This document shows positions 1 to 11,793 of a stretch of 64,000 nt of DNA, piece by piece. Each line of letters opens with the position of its first letter. The first letter of the stretch is position 1. Below the pieces are notes generated by a model, which had not been told where the DNA came from, searched no databases, and worked only from the letters and a program-made list of their open reading frames with translations. The stretch covers positions 173,729 to 237,728 of the forward strand of contig CAJJDN010000126.1 of the NCBI GenBank assembly GCA_905182985.1. Direction: 5' to 3'. Origin of the DNA: Paramecium sonneborni. Its lineage: Eukaryota; Ciliophora; Oligohymenophorea; Peniculida; Parameciidae. A program made the translations under genes and the position numbers.

Positions 1-1097
1 TAATAAGTCTTAGGTATTGGTGCTTTTTCATAAGTATAATTATTTTAATGACTTTAGGTACAAATAGTGTAAAATTTGTAGACGAAATAGTTAGTAGCTG
101 CAAAATTCCTGAACAAGATTAGAGAAGGAAAGTCAAACTTAGAACGTATGAATGTAAAATTAGATCATAATTTGACTTGTAGGATATAATAAATGAAATA
201 TAAATATTGTACCGATTAAATCACCCAAATATTGTGAAAATTAAAGAAATATATGATAAAACTAATTAAATAGTTATCATACATGAATATGTGGATGGTT
301 AAACTTTAGAAAGATTTATTAATGAACATGGAACACAATTAAATTAAACTGAGATATAATCAATAATGAGAGTAAATATTTATAATAATATTTCCAAGTA
401 AATATTATTAGCTGTTATCTATATACATGAATAAGGTTTATTACATAGAGACATTAAACCAGATAACATAATGATTGATAAAAACTTGAATATAAAGTTA
501 ATCGATTTTGGCTTAGCGACAAAACAAGGTAGTCCGTTATGCATTCAAAAATGTGGTACTCCTGGATATATTGCACCTGAAATTATTTATTCTTAAAAGC
601 CTTAATATAATAACAAGTGTGATATCTTTAGTCTAGGCGTTGTATTTTATAAACTGTAATTTAAATTCATTATAAATTTAGAATTACATCTTAAGATTTA
701 TTTTAATAATCTTAATTAGATAATTTGTAATATTGTTATAATGAAAATATACTTTCATTAAACCATCTCATTGAATATCATATTTCAGATTCATGCTTTG
801 ATTTATTATCTAGTATGCTATCTTATGACAAAAATAAAAGAATAAATGCCAAACAGTCTTTACAACATAATTATTTTAAAGAAAGTCTAAGACCATCAGT
901 CAAAAAAACTTAAGTTTTACTTTAACAATCTACTTAATTCGTTTAATAATAATCAACTATGTTCTAATCATAATTATCAGAAGGAACTAGAAAGTAACCC
1001 AGAAAAATAAGTGATAAAACAAACAATCGATCGTATTTATTTTCATTTATTTAGTTCCTCCTACAAAAAATCGATTAAATCTGATAGTTCTATATGA
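1..1097 (+). CDS. Ser/Thr protein kinase, 5' end outside window
   Basis: Phosphorylates proteins on Ser/Thr. The glycine loop begins at the window edge (LGIGAFSQV), followed by the VAAK lysine motif, [15 protein letters not shown] and GTPGYIAPE, so all catalytic residues are present. I chained five short introns: 34-57 (24 nt), about 148-176 (29 nt), about 371-397 (27 nt), about 658-683 (26 nt), and one of 22 nt near 1043. The C-terminal tail is Gln/Ser-rich, about 70 residues, and ends at tandem TGA TGA (1095-1100). The sequence resembles CAMK/CDPK-type ciliate kinases, but no calcium-binding part is visible here. Kinase identity is certain; subfamily is inference. Confidence 0.9.
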
Positions 1098-1230
1098 TGA
1101 TCTACACTTTCAATATGATATTCACTCGAGTTATATATATAAATTGTAATTTAGATTTTAAATTTATAATGAATCCTTAACTCTTTTTCTTATTTTACAA
1201 TATGTTCAAGAGATAGAAAGTTCATTCATA

Positions 1231-2669
1231 ATGATTTTCATTAATAAATTGTTCTTAATAAATGAAATTGCACCAGAACTTTTTTAAAGTTCAAAAACAA
1301 AAACTCTCAATATTAATTGATAAAAGATCAACCTTAGAATATTGAATATTTAAAAATAATGGGAAATGGTAAAACTAGATGAAAATTATTATTTGACTCA
1401 AAATAATAGAATAAAAAAGTTAAAGAGCAAAAAATGATTTAAAATAAAGAGCTAGAAAATTTTAGAGCTCTTAATTCAGATTAATAATTTAATACCAATT
1501 AAAATTTTAATAAAATTAATCAAATTTATATTCTGAAAATAAAATAAAAAAATAGATGATTTTGAAATAAAGATGCGACTCAAAATAATTATAATTATAA
1601 GAAAAATTTCAATAAACAGAATATATTAATCTATAAGAAGTTAAAGAAGATTAACAAAAACAAATTGATTAGAATATAAAATAAGAACATTTTAAAGAAT
1701 AGAAAAATAACATAATATTTCTAAAAGACTAGAATCACAAAAGGACCAATTTAAACAATCAGATCTTAAAGAATCAAACCGTAAAGGAAAAACCAGAACC
1801 AGAATTTATTGATAAGCTTGAATCTCAGAAACAATAATCTAAATTAAATAACTGATCATCCTAAAGATTAACCTAAATTTTATGATCTTTCTAGTAATCG
1901 AGAGCTCAAGTAATCAAAAGAAAATAAATAATTTGCCTTGGATTAACAGCTAAAAGTTATTAATATAGTATTTAGATTTAAGTAAAAGATCTCGTTTATG
2001 AATGTGATTAATTTTGAGTGCTTAATTTAACTTATTTAATAATTCTTTATCTAGAAGAGGAACTTTATTTTTTTTGGTTTGAAGAAACTAAATTTATAAA
2101 ATTTATTTTTAGTAAAATATGAAAATATAAGATAAGAATTGAGATAACTTTAAACCATTAAATTTTAATCATTCTTAGTATCAAAACTAAATAAAGAATT
2201 TAAGTCAAAATTTAAAGTTTTTTTTTATTTTTTTAATAAACCAGATATGTATCCTTTTGAGTATTATTTAATTTTAAAAAGACCCTACATAAGATGAACC
2301 ATTAGAAAGTTTTATTTATCATATTTAATAAATTTATGATTGTTAAGGATATGAATTCGTTTAAATTATTCATTAAACAAAAGCATAATAAACTTTAAAA
2401 AACCTTAGATTTTTACATAATATCATTATTCCATAATAGGAGCAGAAATACTATAATTATTGAGAGCTGATGATTTTTTTGAATAAAATATTTATATTGA
2501 TTTTGCAAGATATAGTATTTTTCATGAAGCAATGATAAAATTGTTATTCTCTTTAAATTTGGTATAATGTTTTAATGGGAAAAGAAGAATGGAATAAAAA
2601 TAAATTATATTTTTAATCAATAGACTTCAACAAAATTAATTGATTTCTTCGTTGTTGAAGGATTATGAT
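1231..2669 (+). pseudogene. Frame-broken Lys/Gln-rich gene, probable pseudogene
   Basis: The stretch holds several clearly coding-like segments in ciliate code: a Lys/Gln/Asn-rich part (about 1380-1960) and a more globular part (about 1980-2560). They lie in different frames, and I could not join them with GT-AG introns of normal size. Breaks without a usable GT fall near 1850, near 2280 (a run of A) and near 2440. Nearby genes resolve cleanly with the same method, so decay or several sequencing indels are more likely than unseen introns. The 3' end would overlap the convergent PAF-acetylhydrolase gene. Function not recognised. Confidence 0.45.
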
Positions 2670-4110
2670 TTAATATACTTTTTTGTAATTGAAATTAAAA
2701 TTTTGTTTATTTGATAAACTTTGGTAGTAGTTCTAAGTTCTCCAAATACAGCCATTTCAATGGGGAATAAAAATGTTAAATCATTTGGATAGGCATGATC
2801 TAATCCTTTTATACGATAATGATCAACATTATTATTTTTAAGAAAATCCATTAATAATTTTGGTTCAAATACTTATTAAAATTTTCTATTAATATCTTTG
2901 CTTAATATTAATGTTCTTCCTTTAACTTATTTTAAGAAATCATCTTTATTGAATGGAAATAACCATGGATCAAAAGAGATTACACTATCTATTTAAATAT
3001 TTTATGCAACTTTCAAAACAGTAGCTCCACCAAAAGAATGTCCAATTAAATTAATACTTAAGGGATTAAAATTATCAAAAATGTCATTAATTTATCCAAA
3101 TTTTATCTATTAAATCAGATTCATAACTTATTCACATCTCCAATTTAAATGTGTTGCTCGTAAATTTTAATATTTTTCCATAACTTCTGGTTTATTGCCA
3201 GAATTTAAGATTTTAGTTTATTTCAAATCCCATGGATAAACCATTTCTGTATGTTATAATGAAAATACAACATAACCTTCACTTGCTAATTCTTAACACA
3301 AAAATGTATAAGCATTTCTATGTTAAGTGAATCCATGACTAACAATAACTACGTCAAGGTTTTTATTCATTATAGGTTATTCTATACTTGCTTTAAAAGT
3401 TATATAACTAATTATCATATTTTAAATTTACTTGAGAAAGCTTAAACCAAAATCAAATATCAATTAATAAGGAACCCATTTAAATTATAATTACATTCTT
3501 TCATATATCTATTTGGAATATTTTACATCTGGAAGCCATTTATAATCAATATCATTCTAATTCTAATTAAGGCATGGGTAATAAACTGAAACACTAGTTG
3601 AATATTTATCCTTTATTTATATTTATTTATAACAAGTTCTAAATTATCCTGTTGGCTTTGGTAATGAAAAATGTTTTTAATTAAACTATGACCATAAATA
3701 TAAAAATGTAACAATTACTGATATATAAGATAAATAACTATTGAATTTAAAGACCTAAAATATATTATATTATAAACCTTTTCATAAAAAACACTAAAAT
3801 AAGTTATTATAAGTAAAAATGAATTAAAGCGAAAACCTTCAAATAAATATTTCATAAGTAACAATAAACTTAATCCATATAATTCAATATATTCAACTTA
3901 ATAATTATTAATAAATTCACTACTCGAAGATAATAATTTTACTTTATTTAATTTCTTATTTCTTATTCTAATAATGATATTTAGAGAGATTGAAAAAAAT
4001 CCAAAATTTTCCAAAATATCAAATTTATTCCGATTGTGAGTTCTAAAATGAAAATTATTGTATTCATTCTCTTTTATATATTTAATAATTTTTTTATTTC
4101 TATTATTCAT
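2627..4110 (-). CDS. PAF-acetylhydrolase-like phospholipase (alpha/beta hydrolase)
   Basis: 478 aa after removing introns 3755-3777 (23 nt) and 3408-3431 (24 nt); the length is exact from ATG 4110 to TGA 2627. Family members hydrolyse the sn-2 acetyl or short/oxidised acyl group of phospholipids. The nucleophile elbow GHSFGGATV puts the catalytic Ser at residue 343. It is followed by FDPWLFP, matching the family's D-x-W-M/L-F-P block, and GLDHAYPN with the likely catalytic His at residue 423. Upstream, VIVSHGFTQHRNAY and LQHTE fit the oxyanion region. The first ~110 residues contain a hydrophobic stretch that may be a membrane anchor. A lipase of class VII PLA2 type is very likely; the substrate is inferred. 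Confidence 0.88.
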
Positions 4111-4211
4111 TTCATTAATAATAATTTTTATCTCGTCATTTTTTATTATTTCAATAGAAATAGCATTCTGAAGTGTTGATAATAATATAATTATTTGAGA
4201 ATTTATAAATA

Positions 4212-6530
4212 ATGTAAGGATCAGATTTTACAAAGCTAAGAAGCTAAATTAATTACTCAGGGTAGGAAAGGAAAATAAGAGATTTACCTGAATATTCTAA
4301 AATAAGATAAAATTTAGAAGAAGAAACTTATGTTTTAAAATATAAAGATGACATTTTAGATGTTAATTTAACATCTTATTTTGGGAAATCAAAGCCTAGA
4401 TAAATTAAAGAACCAGTACTATATATTATCATGATTTAGGTTTTCATAATTGATTGTAAAGATGAAATATTTGATTTATATGATATTTTTTTATATCATG
4501 AAGGTGCAAGTTGTTAAAAATGCTAAAAGAAGGCCACTAAATAAAATATCAAAAAAGAAAAATTTTATGCTCAAATTATTAAGCATATGAGTGAAAAAAG
4601 CTTTAGTTGTTCAATTATAGCAAAACATTATTTTCATTCATTTCAAAAATAAATTTAATAAAAAGCTAGAGAATTACTTGTAATCCCTGAATATGAAAAT
4701 TTATTATAAACAGTTATAGATAAATCTAAATCTAAAAATGATAAATTAAAGGACAACTTTTTATAATTAATTGATCAATAATAATAGGAACATAATTAAT
4801 TTAACTAAATTAATATTAATAGAATTTTAGAATTTCATTTTTAATGTCTTATTAATCGTTAAAAAATTATCATACCTATTTATTTAGAACAATGTAAACA
4901 TTTGGAATGTTATGAATTCACAAATTTATTACGATTAATTCATGATAACTCAATTTTGCCAAAAAAGTTTTAGAAACAATATGTTAAATGTTGTTATTAA
5001 GATTGTAAAACTTAAATTTCTCTTGATATAAATTAATTGAAACAATAATTAGTATTTCCTTTTGAACTAGCTCATGCAATTTCAAAAGACTATCCTTTTT
5101 CTCTTAAATTAATATGGGATTTTAGAAAAAATGGATTTGAAAATTAGAAAGTTAAAGTATTTGATTATTTCAAAAAAGCATCCTCAAACGCAAGTCTAAA
5201 AAATTATTTATCATAATAAAATATTAACGATTATGAATTTCTAATTTTAATAAAAAGTATAATTAATAAAGAACTAAATAACGATTTATTAAATAGATTA
5301 AACTATTCTAAATATAAAGTCAATTTAATTGAAATTCAATTCCCTTGTAGATGTTATAAATGTGAATTATAAAATGTTAAAGATATTTAAGTATTTGTTT
5401 TATATTATTTAACTGGATAAAATAAAGATTATCAATGTCCAGCTTGTAATTATATACATTACAATTGTTAATCATTAGAAAAAATTATTTATTTTGATAG
5501 ATATCTTTATGAAGCTTAAGCAAAAATATAAGATTACTAACAATTTGAATACAATTAATAGGACACTAAACTTTTTAAATTTTTTATATAACATCAATAA
5601 ATAGAGTTTAAATAAATTAAAAGATACTATTAATAAAATAATATTTATCCATATGAATAAAAATCATGCTTAATAAAGAAAAAAAAAATTAAACAACCAT
5701 TAACATTGATTTTTTGCTAAACTAAAAGAACTGTAGAGTTTAAAACATTGAAAAAATTTTTAGAAAGAAATAATTTTAGTTTTGTTAATTTTCCTAAATG
5801 TGAATGTGAGTTTTGTAGTATTAAAGAGTTAAATATTAGAGATTTTTATTATGATCCTTTATATGAATAACTTTTATCTCTTGACTTAGATTCTAATTCA
5901 GAAGAATATGTAAAAAATTAACTGATCGAAGAATATTTGAAGTGTTAAATAGATGAAATTCCTCAAATGTAAAAATTGAAAAGATAATACGATATCCTGT
6001 AATAAGAATTATCAAAATTCTAAAAACAATAATAATAATAATAATAATAATAATTATTATTATAATAATAATAATAATAATAATTCTTATTATAATAATA
6101 ATAATAATAATAATAGCAACAAAATTAATAATACTTGAAATAACAATAATAGTAATAATACTAATAATTGAATAATTCATATATTATTTATTAGAATTAA
6201 TAAAATCAATAAAATTAATAAAATTAATTTTTTGAAAATAATAATCAATAATAATAACAATAATAACAGAATTTTCAATATTAAAATCCACTTTAATATT
6301 AACAATAAAATAACAATTAATATTAATAACGACAACCATAATATTAAAATCGAAGAATTTAAATTCATAATGATGATTAACAAGTATAGTAATAAAATTT
6401 TTTTACTCAAAATAATTAATAAGAATTTAATAATCAAAATTAACCAGAGCAGACTTAATAACCTTAAGTCTTTTATTTTCAAAATGGTCTATTAATACCA
6501 AAATAATTGTATGATTAAAATAATTAATGA
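4212..6530 (+). CDS. SP-RING/MIZ-like Cys-rich protein with polyQ tail, copy A
   Basis: 764 aa with one 24-nt intron at 4416-4439. At least four spaced Cys/His modules are visible: IIDCKDEIFDLYD...CQKC; QCKHLECYEF...CCYQDCK; PCRCYKC...CPACNY; and FCQTKRTVEF...CECEFC. The second has the C-x-H-x2-C...C-x3-C layout of SP-RING (MIZ) zinc fingers, the fold of PIAS/Siz-type SUMO E3 ligases. The C-terminal ~180 residues are almost pure Gln/Asn, encoded by TAA/CAA repeats. The next gene downstream is a paralogue on the same strand, only 25 bp away. SUMO or ubiquitin ligase activity is inference; the repeated SP-RING arrangement is not one I recognise. Confidence 0.8.
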
Positions 6531-6555
6531 TTATTAATAAAATTAATAATTTTTT

Positions 6556-8624
6556 ATGTCAAATCTTTTTATAAAAAATGTGCTTGAGACACAAGTAATA
6601 TATACAAAAGATGAAAAAGAGATTAGACTTTAAGAATCATTTGAAAATAAAAGAAAATAACTCTAATAAATTGAAATTGTTTAAAAATACAAGTAAGACA
6701 AGCTTTCTATTTCTTTAATATCTGATTGTTAGTAAAACTATTAAAGATAAATTAAAGAGCCGGTAATAATTTTAATAATTTTTATTAGATTTGTATTAAA
6801 AGCTGTTCACATAAAATTTATGATCTATATGATCTATTTTTTAGTGATGTTGAATCAGAATGTGAAAAATGTGGTACATAATTTAAAATCAAAAATATAC
6901 CTCAAGAAAATATTTTATTAGAAAAAACTTACAAACATTTTGTATAATTTTCAAATGAAAGAGCATATTTCTGTTCATTTTACGGTTCTTAAGTATTTCA
7001 TGCATATTTGGAAACATATTAAAATTAGGCAAGAGCTCTATTATAAAAAGAAGTTTATGAATAAAACTTTTAATAAATTGATATTGAGACTGATCAAGAA
7101 GAAAGGACTTAATAACTTTTAATAGAATTAGAGAAAGAAACTTCTTCTTACATAAATTAGATATAAAAAATACATAGAATGTCTTTGTAATGTTTAATTG
7201 ATGCATCTAAAATAAATATTCCAATAATATTTTAAGGTTGTAAACATAGTTTAAGATGTTATGAATATACAAACATTTTGAAGTTAATAGAATAAAATTT
7301 AAATTTACCAGAATTTCTTTAAAAAGATACAATTCCATGTTTTATGAAAGATTGTCAGAATTAGATATCTTTGGATATGAAAAAATTAATCTAGGATAAG
7401 TAAATCTATTTCCCTGGTTAGATAGCTTAATAAATTTCTAAGGATTATGGTTTTACTTTAGGAATAGATTGGTGTTATTAATCAAATTAGTTTGTATATA
7501 ATCATTTGAAACTTGATTAATTTCCATTATTAAAGCCATATTAAAATATTTGTGAAAAAGCTAAGAATCATTTTTTTTTATTTTTTGGGTTAACGGCTAT
7601 AATTAAATGCGAATAAAATGAAGATTTTAATAATAAACTAAATTATTCAAAGTATACTATAAATCTAAATAATATAATCTACCCAACACGTTGCTATTTT
7701 TGTCCTTTAAATAAAGCTTTTGATTTAATATCCTTTTTATCACAAATTTTAAACTAAAATGCAATCAATTATTTTAGTTTTGATAAAACTTTTAAATTAA
7801 CCAAACCTTTAAATTGTCCAGCATGTTAGAAACCTTTTAAAATTGAAACTTTTTTGCATGAATTAATTTATTTTGATAAATTTTTAGCTCAAGAAATGGA
7901 ATTTTTAAAAGATTTTTAAAATGCTAAAATAAATGAAAGAAAAAATTTAAGGCTTTATTTAATTAAATTTTAATAATTGAAATAACATTAAAGACTAAAA
8001 TAATATTAATTAGAATAAATTAATCTTTATCCAAGTAATATATGTCAGATTAAAAAAAATAGAATGGTAGACCCTTTAGTCTTACCCCTTTGTTAGAATA
8101 AAAGAGCATTTGATATAGAAAATTTTGTTTAATATATGGAATCTAAGAATTATTAACTAAATGATTTTTATAGAAATTATCCTTGCAACTGCTCATTTTG
8201 TTGTTATAGAAATTTTAGATTAAATGATTTTTATTTTGACATTACATTTAAAAGTATTTTAGTTTGGTTTAAATCTGATGAACTTTGGGAATAGAATGTT
8301 TTATATTATCTTAGAAAAGAAAGCTGTGACAATAATCAATCTCCTTAAAAACCAAAAATAATAATATTAAAAGAAGAAAAACCAAAAAAATAAATAAATT
8401 AAACTTAATAATAATTTAATAACTAATAAAATAATTTTTAAAATCAAATGTTTTAGATCTAATAATTTGATTTGATAAACTATCAACAAAAACCTTAATT
8501 AAATTAATAATAATAAAATTAATAATAATAAAATTAAAAAGTGTATTATGATAAAGAAACATATGCTATGATAAATGGAACTTTAATTAATACTAAATTA
8601 TTGGAAAATTGGTAGCATTAATGA
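6556..8624 (+). CDS. SP-RING/MIZ-like Cys-rich protein, tandem copy B
   Basis: 680 aa with one 26-nt intron at 6763-6788. The intron falls at the same protein position as in copy A, after an identical IKEP motif. Modules align with copy A: KSCSHKIYDLYDLFF...CEKC; QGCKHSLRCYEYTN...CFMKDCQ followed by QISLD; TRCYFC...CPACQK; and LCQNKRAFDIENF...CNCSFC. The His is kept in modules 1 and 2. The C-terminal Gln/Asn tail is shorter. Clearly a tandem duplicate of 4212-6530 that has diverged widely outside the Cys positions. Function inferred only from the SP-RING likeness. Confidence 0.8.
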
Positions 8625-8781
8625 TAATGATATATAATATTATTTAAAAAATCTAAGCTAATATATTTTAGGATATTATTTTTATTTATTATAATTTTAA
8701 ATTATTTATTTAACAAACTATAAATAATATTTCATGCTTTAATTATAGAAGTTATAGTTTGGTATTCAAATGAGAAAATTA

Positions 8782-10181
8782 TCATTATAATTCTTATAAA
8801 ATAAGGCAGATCATTATAATATTTTTCATAGAAAATAGATTATTCATCACTTATTCTTTAGGATCTTAATGTGAAAACAATTAGAAAAAATCTTAGATTT
8901 TTCTATATTTTTCAGTTTAGAAAAAAGATTAGTATTATTAATTTATATAAGAAAAGAACTAATACGCTGAGTATAATTTACCTAAAAAAAATGATTTTTT
9001 GGATGGCAAATTCAACATAACTAAACTGTTGTGTATAAAATAATTATAAAAGAAAATCAAATTAATATTTATTAAAACAGTTGTGTTGCATCTTCCATTT
9101 TTTATTTATTAGAAATTACTTAGATTTTTTTAATTGTTAAATTTATTTTTCCAATTTAAACCATTTAGATAAAATTCCTTTATTTGTAATTATAGGATAA
9201 TTATTTCACTAAACTTAAAATTATTTGACTTTAAATCTTATTTCTTTAATTCTTGATTTTTATAAAAATAAACATTCATTTAATCTTTTTTTTCTTTCAA
9301 AATACTTATACTTAATAAACTTTTGTTGTTTTTATTCTAGATTATTAATATAATCCTATTTTGCTAATATTTATCCTTCACAAATACTTTAATCATATAA
9401 TCACAACTTTAATAATTAAATTTAGATTAAAATTTTCTCTAATATTTATTCTTAGACAAAATGAGATGAAAAATTCGGTAGCTTAACCTTGAATTTTAGT
9501 TTTTAAAAATCACAATTATAACTTTTTACATCTAAATATGTGCTTAAATCTTTACAATTCTTACATAAGTTTCATATTTACTTAAAAATTGAGATTTAAA
9601 AAAATTAAAACTTTTTCTTAAAATATTATTCTTTTTATTATGTTTAATATTTAAAAAGATCATTTTGAAATTCTTAAGCTAATTATAAAAAAACTAATTA
9701 TTAAAAATCTTCATATTATTTGTAAAAAGATTCTATAATTTTTGATTTTTAATAATTACAATAAATCATAATTAATAGAAATCTTAAAGAATAAAGTTCG
9801 AGTTGTAGAAATATCTAAACTTTTATGAAGATTATCACATCGTGGATAAATAAAATAATACAATGATTCATGTTATTCATGTTGTACAAAGAAAATTTAA
9901 AAATCTTTTTCCACTTTTATAAATTATAATTCTTTAATATATTTATATCATATACTAAATATTTATATAATCTTTCAAATAAATATCTAATCTCAAATGA
10001 GGTTATTTAAACACTTAGATTAACCTTTTGAAAAATTTAAATAGTAACCTTAAAATTTGGATTCAAATATTGTTAAAAGGAATTTTTGATTCGTAAAGTT
10101 AGTTTTGAGCAAAATTATAAAAGATTTAAAATTCTTGAAACTATTATAATGAATTCTTAATAGTTATAACAATTACTACAT
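8782..10181 (-). CDS. Hypothetical protein, 449 aa
   Basis: Reading frame is exact from ATG 10181 to TGA 8782 after removing a 28-nt intron near 9986-10013 and a 22-nt intron near 9561-9582. The protein is rich in Lys, Gln, Phe, Ile and Asn, with helical Gln/Lys stretches such as FQNDLFKYQTQQKEQ. No signal peptide, zinc motif or catalytic motif is recognisable. It lies downstream of the Tubby gene on the same strand, 65 bp away. Function unknown. An alternative joining of exons exists, but only this one keeps a full open frame. Confidence 0.6.
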
Positions 10182-10246
10182 TTGTATTATTATATAAATA
10201 TTTATATATTTATGAGAATTAATAAATTTAGAGATATATATAAAAT

Positions 10247-11379
10247 TCATTTTAATTTGATTTCAAATTGAGTGATACATAGAGCAAATGCTTATAAAAT
10301 TGAAAGTGGATAACAAATATCTAAATTATAATATTTATCACCACATTTTCCAAATTACATTAAAAACTCTTCATCATTCTGTTAATTATTTGAAATAATA
10401 ATAAAATTTTTATTAGAAGCTGATTGCACTCTTTAAGTGAATTTTAATTAATATGCATTCTTTTCTTCACAGAAAACAGGGGGCCTTGAGACTAAATGTA
10501 TTACATTTTCATTCTTAGATTAGGTAAATGCTTTTTAGATTCCATCATTTTATGTAATAGGTTTAAAATCTTATGGTTATCCATTAATTATAGAGGGAAT
10601 TAGAATATTTATTGATCTGAGTCCAAGGTTTGATTTTTTATAAGAATAAACAGCATATTCTTTACTTGATGTTTCTAATTGATCAGTTTTATTAGGATCA
10701 TTGCCATTATCATATAAATTAAATAAGTTTTCTATTGTTCCTTGTTTCAAATTTCCTATACAGACTTATTTATTGTTAGAATTAAATATCTCTCCATGAA
10801 TTGAAAATATATAATTTGATTTCTTCTTTGTAGATTGTCTTTTTGCTGCACAGAGAAATTTTAAGCTTTCTGAGAAATACAATTCAAATTTAGGATAAAA
10901 ATTACAAAACCCCTTTTTGTTTTTTATCAAAGTACATTAAACTATCTTATCTAACAATAAATAACATTTATAGAGATACCAACAGGGACAGGGGAAGTTA
11001 AGAATTAAGAAATATCAGGAATATATTGAGGAGCATAGTATATTAAGTTTTGATTATTTAATCTTTCTGTCATTACGTTAACTTATTATAAAGATGTTTC
11101 CATTCTTTATTTTGAATTTAGTTATTCAAGCAATGAATCTGATTTATTTTGTTAATCATTAGTTCCAGTTTCATTTATGTCATAAATTTTATTATTCCCA
11201 AATGTTTCAACACATTTCAAGTTTAAATTTACATTCATTGGAGAAAATAGTTTACTTTTTGGAATCAAATCCTCATCAAATTAATCAAATTATATCAATT
11301 CTTCCTTTTTTTTATTATTGCAAACTGATACTTGGGTATTTTTTATTTACAAAATAGAAATGCCATTTGTTATTTGCAT
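10247..11379 (-). CDS. Tubby-like protein (Tub C-terminal domain)
   Basis: 367 aa; one 29-nt intron at 10951-10979. The C-terminal ~240 residues carry the Tub barrel: NYIFSIHG, RSINILIPSI, VIHLVSRPPVFCEEKNAY, QSASNKNFIIIS, and the diagnostic end MQFGKCGDKYYNLDICYPLS followed by LQAFALCITQFEIKL. Tubby domains bind PI(4,5)P2 and, with IFT-A, deliver membrane proteins to cilia, which fits a ciliate. The N-terminal ~110 residues are Asn/Gln-rich and probably disordered. It is divergent from the EGCase gene across a 414-bp promoter region. Family assignment is very secure. Confidence 0.93.
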
Positions 11380-11793
11380 ATTTTAATTAATTAAATAATT
11401 AATAATATACTTTTGAATTAAAAATAATATTACAAAATATCTTTTTTTCTCTCCTTATATATATAGAGTCACTCTTTTAATCTCTATTACTATTTGAATA
11501 TTCGTAATTATTAATCTGATTCATTGTAATTAGAATAGAAATTAAATATACAGATTTGTTAATTAAATGAAAACCTAAAAAATCTTAGTATTTTTTTATT
11601 GAATAAAATTGTATAGATAAAGATAAAATAATATGGCAAGAAAATAATTACAATTGTAATCAAGATAATTATTGTAGCTTGATTAAAAATGTTTTGTTTT
11701 TCTACATTATTTTAGTAAATAAATATATATACATATAAGTCTTATGAGTCTATTTTAAAAGAAGATCATACAATTTAGATATAATTAATAAAA
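11380..11793. other. Divergent intergenic region
   Basis: About 410 bp of AT-rich sequence between the Tubby gene (minus) and the endoglycoceramidase-like gene (plus). It should hold both promoters. I see no coding frame and no clear motif beyond A/T runs. Confidence 0.5.

Noticed and set aside
5893..6482. Long minus-strand frames of almost pure Ile/Leu
   Set aside because: They are the antisense of the TAA/CAA polyglutamine tract of the SP-RING-like gene on the plus strand.
8782..10181. First read as a pseudogene because the frames jumped
   Set aside because: Introns of 28 and 22 nt restore one exact frame of 449 codons.
11566..11640. Short ATG frame upstream of the endoglycoceramidase-like gene
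   Set aside because: It soon reaches TGA and shows no coding character; left as promoter region.
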